64,000 bases of DNA from QQVM01 sp964544885. GTDB lineage: Bacteria; Bacteroidota; Bacteroidia; AKYH767-A; 2013-40CM-41-45. The translations under genes were made by a program, and so were the position numbers. The stretch covers positions 11,850 to 75,849 of the forward strand of contig CAZJDX010000017.1 of NCBI GenBank assembly GCA_964544885.1. Reading direction: 5' to 3'. A model generated the notes under the pieces. It had not been told where the DNA came from. It worked only from the letters and a program-made list of their open reading frames with translations, and ran no database searches. Of the stretch, positions 57,877 to 64,000 are shown piece after piece (positions within the stretch are counted from its first letter, which is position 1; every line of letters starts with the position of its first letter).

Positions 57877-59076
57877 TTAATGTCCGCTTATTCCGCAGAA
57901 GTCAAGGACAGTCTTTCCCCCTGCGACAGAAAGTCCCCTGAACTGCTTGTGGGCGACGAGAAAGACGATGAGATCAGCATCGGCCAAGGCTTCCGCAATT
58001 CCGGTGACAGTCATGGGAGAATCTTTTCTAAGGTTCGGTTCAACGGCAAGCACCCTGTACTTTTCGCTTTTCAGTGCCTCATAGATCTCAAGTGCGGGGG
58101 ATTCACGCAAGTCGTCAATATCCTGTTTATAACTGAGTCCCATACAAGCTATGACGGGTATTCTTCCCTTTTCCTTCATGATCTTAGCTGCTACCGTCTT
58201 CACTTTTTTCAGTACCCAGTCCTGCTTTTTCTTGTTGATTGTTCTTGCCTGACGTATCATTTTTGCATCCTCAGGAAACTCGGATACGATAAACCAGGGA
58301 TCAACCGCGATGCAATGGCCGCCTACTCCCGGCCCGGGCTTCAGGATCTTTACTCTGGGATGTTTGCTGGCAAGATCAATAAGTTCATTCACATTGATTC
58401 CGGCCTTATCACAGATCATGGACAATTCATTGGCAAAGGCAATGTTCACGTCCCGGTATGCGTTCTCCACCAGTTTGCACATCTCCGCTGTCCTTGAATT
58501 GGTACGATGCAGGTTTCCATTGACAAAACGCGAATAGAACCTGACGGCGGCTTCGGTAGAGGCCTCATCAATACCTCCGATAACCCTGTCGTTCTGTTGT
58601 AACTCATAGATAACATGGCCGGGCAGCACACGTTCAGGACAATAGGCGATCCAGATCTTATTCTTCAGTTCCGGTCGCGCCTTAAAGATAAGGCCGGCCA
58701 TCTTCTCGGTTGTTCCTACGGGACTTGTTGATTCAATAATATAGAGATCGCCCGGTTTCAGCTTCGGCAGAATCATCCGCGTCGCTTTTTCCACATAGGA
58801 AAGATCAGGTACATGACCTTTTTTAAAAGGTGTCGGAACGGCTACGAGAAATACGTCCGAAGCCTGAACCTTCAGAGAGGCTTTCAGGAACTTTTTCTGC
58901 ACAGCATAATGCACAAGGCCTTCAAGGTCGGGCTCAACGATATGGATCTTTCCGCTGTTGATTGTATCGACTACCTGCTTGTTCACGTCCACCCCATTCA
59001 CGTGAATTCCCTTTCCTGCAATCAAGGCTGCAGTAGGTAATCCGATATAGCCAAGTCCCATGATGGTAACTTTCAT
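57877..59076 (-). CDS. wecC: UDP-N-acetyl-D-mannosamine dehydrogenase
   Basis: Oxidises UDP-ManNAc twice to UDP-ManNAcA with NAD. It has 399 residues. The nucleotide-binding loop VTIMGLGYIGLPTAALIA is at 3-20. The middle domain includes ESTSPVGTTEKMAGLI (about 113-128). The active-site Cys lies in PGPGVGGHCIAVDPW (about 247-261), and a C-terminal UDP-binding domain follows. Sequence details (MGLGYIGLPTAA) favour WecC over UDP-glucose dehydrogenase, and wecB is the upstream neighbour. The assignment is strong. Confidence 0.94.
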   Translation of the reverse strand: MKVTIMGLGYIGLPTAALIAGKGIHVNGVDVNKQVVDTINSGKIHIVEPDLEGLVHYAVQKKFLKASLKVQASDVFLVAVPTPFKKGHVPDLSYVEKATRMILPKLKPGDLYIIESTSPVGTTEKMAGLIFKARPELKNKIWIAYCPERVLPGHVIYELQQNDRVIGGIDEASTEAAVRFYSRFVNGNLHRTNSRTAEMCKLVENAYRDVNIAFANELSMICDKAGINVNELIDLASKHPRVKILKPGPGVGGHCIAVDPWFIVSEFPEDAKMIRQARTINKKKQDWVLKKVKTVAAKIMKEKGRIPVIACMGLSYKQDIDDLRESPALEIYEALKSEKYRVLAVEPNLRKDSPMTVTGIAEALADADLIVFLVAHKQFRGLSVAGGKTVLDFCGISGH

Positions 59077-59130
59077 AACTCTAAATTTCAGTTTAACCTG
59101 TTTTGTAATTCCGGGCGCATCTTGTTCTGT

Positions 59131-60267
59131 TCAGCGGGCAGGAAGTATTCGTTCGATCAGATCCGCGATCTGCCTGCATGCTGTTCCATCCCCGTATGGA
59201 TTAACAGCTCTGGCCATCTTCAAATATGCTTTCTCATCTGTCAGCAAGGTGGTCATTTCATCCACAATGAGTTTTCTGTCGGTACCTACCAGCTTTGCCG
59301 TGCCGCCGTCAATACCTTCTTTTCTTTCCGTAACTTCTCTCATGACGAGTACCGGTTTTCCCAGTGCAGGCGCTTCCTCCTGCAGTCCTCCGCTGTCGGT
59401 GAGTACGATGGAGGACTTGTTCATGAGCCAGATAAATTTCGGATAATCCAGGGGAGCGATCAGGTGGACATTGTCCAGATTCTTCAGTATCCTGTTAACT
59501 GGTTCCTGGACATTCGGATTCAGATGAACCGGATAAATAAATTCTACCGTTTTATTCTTTTCCGCAAGTTCTTTTATAGCCAGACAGATATTCTCAAAGG
59601 GTTCGCCAAAACTTTCCCGCCTGTGTCCTGTAATCAGTACTAACTTTCTATCAAGCCCGATTCCCGGAAAATATTTTTCATATACTTCTCCGTTCTTCTT
59701 GCCGATCAGCTCCAATCCGAGAAACAATGCGTCGATCACGGTATTGCCCACTTTATATATATGCGATCTGATGTTTTCCCTCTCCAGGTTTCCAACACTC
59801 TGTCTGGTAGGAGTAAAATGATAATCCGCCAAATGACTGGCAAGTACACGGTTCATCTCCTCAGGGAATGGTGAGTACTTGTTACCACTGCGTAAACCGG
59901 CTTCAATATGCGCGATTCTAACCTTTTTATAGTAAGCGGCCAGTGCGCCGATGAATGAGGTAGTGGTATCTCCCTGAACAAATACAAGGTCCGGACTCGA
60001 ATCGGTCATAACCTGTTCAAGAGCTTTTAATCCCTCAACCGTTACGTCAAACAAGGACTGGTTGCTTCGCATGATGTTGAGATCATAATCGGGTTTGATC
60101 TCAAAAAAGGAAAGTACCTGATCCAGCATTTCCCGGTGTTGTGCAGTGACACAGACCAATACCCTGAATCCCGGTCGCGTGCGGAATTCCCTGATCAGGG
60201 GAGCAAGTTTTATGGCCTCCGGCCTGGTGCCAAAGATGAAAAGCAATGTAGATGCGGAGGCGGACAT
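59131..60267 (-). CDS. wecB: UDP-N-acetylglucosamine 2-epimerase (non-hydrolysing)
   Basis: Interconverts UDP-GlcNAc and UDP-ManNAc, giving the substrate of WecC. It has 378 residues in a GT-B-like fold. Motifs: LFIFGTRPEAIKLAPLI (about 9-25), HIEAGLRSGN (about 115-124), TDSGGLQEEAPALGKPVLVM (about 287-306). The catalytic acidic residues and the UDP-binding region are present. It is encoded 68 bases after the initiating transferase and 54 bases before wecC. A TAACTTTG box lies 49 nt upstream. Confidence 0.96.
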   Translation of the reverse strand: MSASASTLLFIFGTRPEAIKLAPLIREFRTRPGFRVLVCVTAQHREMLDQVLSFFEIKPDYDLNIMRSNQSLFDVTVEGLKALEQVMTDSSPDLVFVQGDTTTSFIGALAAYYKKVRIAHIEAGLRSGNKYSPFPEEMNRVLASHLADYHFTPTRQSVGNLERENIRSHIYKVGNTVIDALFLGLELIGKKNGEVYEKYFPGIGLDRKLVLITGHRRESFGEPFENICLAIKELAEKNKTVEFIYPVHLNPNVQEPVNRILKNLDNVHLIAPLDYPKFIWLMNKSSIVLTDSGGLQEEAPALGKPVLVMREVTERKEGIDGGTAKLVGTDRKLIVDEMTTLLTDEKAYLKMARAVNPYGDGTACRQIADLIERILPAR

Positions 60268-60316
60268 AGAGAAACTAAAGAGTGCTTGAACCCTTAGCTG
60301 TATTTATACCCTCCAG

Positions 60317-60324
60317 CAAAGTTA
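60317..60324 (-). promoter_or_regulatory. -7 box (TAACTTTG) upstream of wecB
   Basis: Exact TAnnTTTG match on the minus strand, 49 nt before wecB, with TTG 16 nt upstream (60341-60343), shorter than the 19 nt elsewhere. It may give a second start point inside the locus. Confidence 0.42.
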
Positions 60325-60335
60325 GGGTTGCGCTT

Positions 60336-61394
60336 TCAGACAATTAGCCGCTTCTTCCGTTTATTCAGAATTAAATGAGGTATTTGAAGAATTGCTAATG
60401 AGCTGATAATGAAGATATAAAAAACAGATCCGGAATCGGAGCCCCGGAATACCCAGGCAAAAAGTATATAGGATATGTTCAGCGCAAGGATGCTGACCGC
60501 TGTCTGCTTTTGTCCGAAACCCAAGTTCAATAGCTGATGGTGGATGTGCAGCCTGTCGGCGGAAAAAGGTGATCTTCTTTTCAGCAATCTCAGCATAAAG
60601 ACCCGGATCGCATCCATCACAGGAATGATCAGGACTGCCAGAACGAACACGGGCGCCGAACGATGATCAAACACTTGTTCCAATCCGGTCGATTTGTTCA
60701 GCTCAACAAAGCGGATGGCCAGCAGGGAGAGAACAAAGCCAACAGTCATGGAACCGGTATCACCCATAAATATTTTTGCCGGATGAAAATTATAAAACAG
60801 GAAACCCAGCAAAGCTCCTGCGAGGGTGAAGGAAAGTACGGCCATGAACATATCCTGATAATTAAAAAAGAGGATGCCGAAACTCAGTGATGAGAGCAGA
60901 CCCAGACTTGCCGCCAGGCCATCCAGTCCGTCAATGAGGTTAAAGGCGTTAATGATAAACAGGATCACGATCAGCGTAACAATGGAACCGGTGAATACAG
61001 AAACAGTATGAATACCGAAGAGTCCATGCAGACCGGTAAAACGAAGGTCACAAAAGGCTATGACAAGAAAGGCCGCGATTAACTGTCCAAAAATTTTAAT
61101 GACAGGTTTTACAGGAAGAATATCATCTCTCAATCCTATGAAGAACAAGATCAGTAATGCCGCCAGAATGAACAAATGAAATCTTTCAAAATAGGGTGCT
61201 GCCCAGAATATGAAGCCCAATAAGGTTGAGGCGAAGATGGCCAAACCGCCGAGCAGTGGGGTCTTTTGACTATGCATTTTTCTTTCTCCCGGAACATCAT
61301 ACAGTTCCAGTTTCCTGGCAATGACAATGACGGATGGGATCGACAGGAGAGCGATCAATAAAGAGCTAATAAATGAATTGATGACGGAAAGCAA
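60336..61394 (-). CDS. Polyprenyl-phosphate sugar-1-phosphate transferase (MraY/WecA family)
   Basis: A 352-residue membrane enzyme with about 10-11 helices. Motifs: HSQKTPLLGGLAIF (about 41-54), NLIDGLDGLAASLG (about 151-164, catalytic Asp), FMGDTGSMTVGF (about 213-224) and the C-terminal HIHH in SADRLHIHHQLLNLG (about 281-295). It attaches the first sugar phosphate, probably GlcNAc-1-P, to undecaprenyl phosphate. The start is TTG at 61394; no ATG is available nearby that keeps the first helix. It is the first gene of the polysaccharide locus. Confidence 0.9.
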   Translation of the reverse strand: MLSVINSFISSLLIALLSIPSVIVIARKLELYDVPGERKMHSQKTPLLGGLAIFASTLLGFIFWAAPYFERFHLFILAALLILFFIGLRDDILPVKPVIKIFGQLIAAFLVIAFCDLRFTGLHGLFGIHTVSVFTGSIVTLIVILFIINAFNLIDGLDGLAASLGLLSSLSFGILFFNYQDMFMAVLSFTLAGALLGFLFYNFHPAKIFMGDTGSMTVGFVLSLLAIRFVELNKSTGLEQVFDHRSAPVFVLAVLIIPVMDAIRVFMLRLLKRRSPFSADRLHIHHQLLNLGFGQKQTAVSILALNISYILFAWVFRGSDSGSVFYIFIISSLAILQIPHLILNKRKKRLIV

Positions 61395-61482
61395 GACGGG
61401 GTTAGAAGATGTAAGCTGATTAGCCGGGATAAATTTAAGGCAAAATTTCTTATGCCATCAGCGTACGGAAACAAGGGAAAAC

Positions 61483-61513
61483 AAAAGAGTGCGGAAAGGA
61501 ATCCGCACTCTTC
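61483..61513 (-). terminator. Intrinsic terminator downstream of the beta-helix T9SS gene
   Basis: Stem AGAGTGCGGA (61486-61495) with TCCGCACTCT (61502-61511), extended by A/T pairs, 6-base loop, and TTTTGTTTT on the minus strand after it. It separates the T9SS gene from the polysaccharide locus. Confidence 0.85.
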
Positions 61514-61538
61514 AGGAAAAGGCTTAATAAGGCTATTC

Positions 61539-63266
61539 TTACTGTTTCATAAAGCAGCCCTGTCTTACTAAATTCCCGTCATGACAACGGATAAAATACT
61601 TTCCAGGGCTGAGCGACTGAATATTCAGTGATCCAGGAGTTCCGCCCGGCGTAACCGGAAGTTCAAAAGTCCTGACATGTCTACCCTCAATACTGAAGAC
61701 ATCCAATTTATACCTGTCCACCTTTGCAGATCCCATCTCAATGCGAATTTCAGACAAGGCAGGATTTGGATAGACAGATACATTTTCTGTTGACCCGATC
61801 TTATCCATTCCCACACTTAAAAATTCATAAGCTCCCATATCGGGATTAACACTCCTGAGGGTTCCTGTGACATCAACAACATAACCGCTGATACTCACGC
61901 CCAGATTATCGAGAGAGAGATTGGTAGGTACAGGTAAGGAAACAGAACTGAACATCGGATCGAGTGAAACACTGTTCAGATCCTGGTTGCTCGCGGTCGA
62001 CCAATCGACCAGTGAAATATAGCTTGTCGGACTTGTGGTACCTCTGACAGCGACATTACCTCCGGGCGCGTACAGGTCATTGTAATTACTATTGATAGCG
62101 CTGGTCACGGTTGAGGTCGTGCCAAGCGCGATACAAGCTTTCAATCCCGTACTTGTCTGACTCAGGCTGAAAATATTATTCCTTAATTCTGCTCCGGTAT
62201 TTGACAGTTCTTCCCTGAATCCATACAGGTTTCCGGTGGTCGCGTTAGCGTGATCGAGGGCGACAGTATTGAAGTAGATCTTCGGCATGGAGCCGGAGGC
62301 GCGCACATCGAATGCTGAAAAATTTCCTCTGGTGAGCCGCACATCATGGATCACGTTATTATACACCTTATGACCTGAGCCTCCGAAGAGATAGATTCCG
62401 CGTATGGTCATGGTTCCATTGTCGGTTTGAGAAACACTGATGAAATTATTATAAATGGAAGCGTTCTGGTTGGCATTCTGAGCAATCTGTATGGCATTTG
62501 CCGTTCCCACATTAGCGGTTCTCTTATCAAAATGATTATCCCTGACAAGCACGCCGTTCGTTTCGCGTAAATAGATTCCATTACTGTGAAAATCATAGAT
62601 CGTATTTTCAGCAATGACAATATCGCTTGCAAGGTTTGCCAGTTCACCATATAACGATATTCCATAACCACCACCTGTGCAGGTATTGCCTGATATGGTC
62701 AGCCGGTGAAAGTTACCGGGTTCCAGAATACTGGTCTCCGAACCAGAGGCCACGATGGAACCAAATAATGTGCTGGTGGTTCCACTGATGTCAATTTCGC
62801 AATTGCTGATGCTGATATCGTTGCCTGAATTAAAGATATGAATGCCGTAAAATCCGCCTGAAGACGCGGTGTCATACGCTACGTGCAGATTGGTAATGGA
62901 GAAATAACTGCAATCGGTTAGTCTGACAACGTGGCGGCTGGCACTGCTGGTGACAGCGGTAATGGTCTCCCCGCTTCCATTGATGGTAACACCCGAACCC
63001 ACACCTGTTCCCTGGACATTATTGAAAATTACACTTTCCTGGTAAGGTCCGGAGCCCGGTTCAACGGTCGCGATCACATCCGCGGAGACGCCGTTGGCAT
63101 TGATACTGGCGGCAAAATCATTGAACGACTGGAAATTCGTACCCATAGTCGGTAATGCCGAATTGATGGTATAATTTCCGCTGAGGGGTTGGGCAGCCAG
63201 ACCAGCGCAATGAATGACAATGGCTGTCAAAAGCAAGCAGGATAACTTAAGTATAGGTTTTCTCAT
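61539..63266 (-). CDS. T9SS-secreted right-handed beta-helix protein
   Basis: A 575-residue secreted protein. Signal peptide about 1-25 (ending GLAAQ). The centre (about 95-400) shows repeated short strands rich in Asn and Gly (GIHIFNSGNDISISNCEIDI, then NTIYDFHSNGIYLRETNGV), typical of parallel beta-helix (pectate-lyase-like) proteins. The last 85 residues are a type A T9SS sorting domain (VSVYPNPALSEIRIEMGSA through LSPGKYFIRCHDGN). A surface adhesin or glycan-acting protein is plausible; I see no catalytic residues. It is the gene before the polysaccharide locus, separated by a terminator. Confidence 0.88.
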   Translation of the reverse strand: MRKPILKLSCLLLTAIVIHCAGLAAQPLSGNYTINSALPTMGTNFQSFNDFAASINANGVSADVIATVEPGSGPYQESVIFNNVQGTGVGSGVTINGSGETITAVTSSASRHVVRLTDCSYFSITNLHVAYDTASSGGFYGIHIFNSGNDISISNCEIDISGTTSTLFGSIVASGSETSILEPGNFHRLTISGNTCTGGGYGISLYGELANLASDIVIAENTIYDFHSNGIYLRETNGVLVRDNHFDKRTANVGTANAIQIAQNANQNASIYNNFISVSQTDNGTMTIRGIYLFGGSGHKVYNNVIHDVRLTRGNFSAFDVRASGSMPKIYFNTVALDHANATTGNLYGFREELSNTGAELRNNIFSLSQTSTGLKACIALGTTSTVTSAINSNYNDLYAPGGNVAVRGTTSPTSYISLVDWSTASNQDLNSVSLDPMFSSVSLPVPTNLSLDNLGVSISGYVVDVTGTLRSVNPDMGAYEFLSVGMDKIGSTENVSVYPNPALSEIRIEMGSAKVDRYKLDVFSIEGRHVRTFELPVTPGGTPGSLNIQSLSPGKYFIRCHDGNLVRQGCFMKQ

Positions 63267-63431
63267 GTGATGATTCGGATTTATTAATGGTGAAATCAGA
63301 ATTTTATGTTGCGTTTAGATTTATTGCTTGTAAAAATACGAATAGATTTTAAAATGATGAAAAATTAAGGGCTGCACTAAAAAGTTGAACTTATAAACCA
63401 AACGCAGAGTACAAAGACAACAGAAATTCGT
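63267..63431. other. Intergenic region between two T9SS genes
   Basis: 165 AT-rich bases; probably the promoter region of the beta-helix gene. I see no clear promoter box, terminator hairpin or repeat in it. Confidence 0.4.
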
Positions 63432-64000
63432 CTAACGTTGAACTACGACTTTCTTTGCTCCCGCATTAAACCCGTCAACAGCCAGTACGACAAGATACTC
63501 GCCATTTGCATACAGGGACAAGTCAATTCTTGTATGATTTAATCCCTCACTCACTTCGATTTTCTGCAATTGCTTCCCTTGAAGATCGAACAAAAGCAGA
63601 TAAGCTCCCTTTTCTCCATAACCCATATACTCTGTTGGTGGTATTAAGGTATTTACAATACAATAAGCTGAAGCAGGATTAGGAAACAGGTCTCCAATAG
63701 CTGCGCCTTGCTGTAAAGGACTGATTGCATTGGATGCAGAGGTGATGAGACCTAAGCTGTCGGTTTTTAAAACCCATAGGGAGGAGGTCCAACCTAAATT
63801 AGGCGTAAAGTTACAACAAGCTGTCTCTCCGGTTAGAATAAATCCACCATCATTGGTTTGAAGGCCATCCATCGGAATGACAAAGTCTCCGGGTGCCGGA
63901 CCACCCGGACCGGAAAATTTCCTTACCCAGAGAGAATCTCCATTCGCATCGCAAAGCATCAGAAGGGCCTGCTTTCCAGATCCAACCGTATCTGTATGCC
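63432..64000 (-). CDS. T9SS sorting-domain protein, C-terminal part
   Basis: The gene enters from the right edge; 189 codons are visible and its start lies outside. The visible part includes GDSLWVRKFSGPGGPAPGD and GGFILTGETACC, resembling beta-propeller-like (kelch or WD-like) repeats of large Bacteroidota secreted proteins, then WVLKTDSLGL. The final 80 residues are a type A T9SS sorting domain (IGDLFPNPASAYCIVNT through YANGEYLVVLAVDG). It is presumably secreted to the cell surface. The reading frame is open to the window edge, so the methionine at 63959 is not necessarily the start. Confidence 0.85.
   Translation of the reverse strand, partial: HTDTVGSGKQALLMLCDANGDSLWVRKFSGPGGPAPGDFVIPMDGLQTNDGGFILTGETACCNFTPNLGWTSSLWVLKTDSLGLITSASNAISPLQQGAAIGDLFPNPASAYCIVNTLIPPTEYMGYGEKGAYLLLFDLQGKQLQKIEVSEGLNHTRIDLSLYANGEYLVVLAVDGFNAGAKKVVVQR

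Noticed and set aside
57880..58497. 205-codon open frame on the plus strand
   Set aside because: Antisense to wecC; no family resemblance.

Overview
The window looks like a chromosomal segment of a Bacteroidota bacterium. Evidence seen directly: three secreted proteins with C-terminal type IX secretion (T9SS) sorting domains, a TonB-dependent receptor with an N-terminal carboxypeptidase-like domain, a Bacteroidota-style cytochrome oxidase assembly cluster, and repeated promoter boxes of the Bacteroidota form TTTG...TAnnTTTG. I cannot assign a genus. There is no phage, transposase, CRISPR array, rRNA or tRNA that I can support. Most of the window is core metabolism, but several regulatory and accessory elements stand out.

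Layout. 1-2.1 kb: start of purH (cut by the window edge) and a divergent MacB/FtsX-type ABC permease. 2.1-2.5 kb: non-coding block with a 26-bp repeat in four copies. 2.5-9.8 kb: a lipoprotein with a degenerate polysaccharide-deacetylase domain, mfd, an outer-membrane-like protein and fructose-1,6-bisphosphatase. 10.1-13.2 kb: serA, an acetyltransferase and aspartate kinase on the plus strand. 13.2-18.5 kb: a minus-strand run serS, TPR protein, DUF4286, rsmA and a second 2-hydroxyacid dehydrogenase. 18.6-24.4 kb: an iodotyrosine-deiodinase-like flavoprotein, DUF2461, a small DUF2807-like protein, a TonB receptor, and rplU-rpmA. 24.6-31.4 kb: a thioredoxin-fold DUF255 lipoprotein with two membrane-protein genes, then pyruvate carboxylase. 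31.4-38.8 kb: two secreted/lipoproteins, a LuxR-type regulator with a pseudo-receiver domain, tsaB, an adaptor/TolC efflux pair, and an unassigned protein with kinase-like motifs. 38.9-43.1 kb: metH under a SAM-I riboswitch with a readable terminator/antiterminator. 43.1-50.1 kb: a T9SS protein, trhO, and an oxidase cluster (heme O synthase, two subunits III, subunit IV, SCO, DUF420, small CxxC protein) without subunits I and II. 50.2-61.4 kb: a Wzx/Wzy-type polysaccharide locus making UDP-ManNAcA (wecB, wecC), with an initiating transferase, flippase, polymerase/ligase, three glycosyltransferases and a heparinase-like lyase. 61.5-64 kb: two T9SS-exported proteins, the last cut by the window edge.

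How it fits together. SerA, aspartate kinase and MetH feed serine and methionine metabolism. The riboswitch should shut off metH when S-adenosylmethionine is abundant. Pyruvate carboxylase and fructose-1,6-bisphosphatase support gluconeogenesis. The WecB/WecC pair supplies a uronic-acid amino sugar for the surface polysaccharide, and the lyase in the same locus is suited to cut it. The most noteworthy items are the metH leader, the IYD-type dehalogenase homologue, the kinase-like orphan, the two non-coding repeat elements, and promoter boxes that end 4-6 nt before a start codon (possible leaderless mRNAs).
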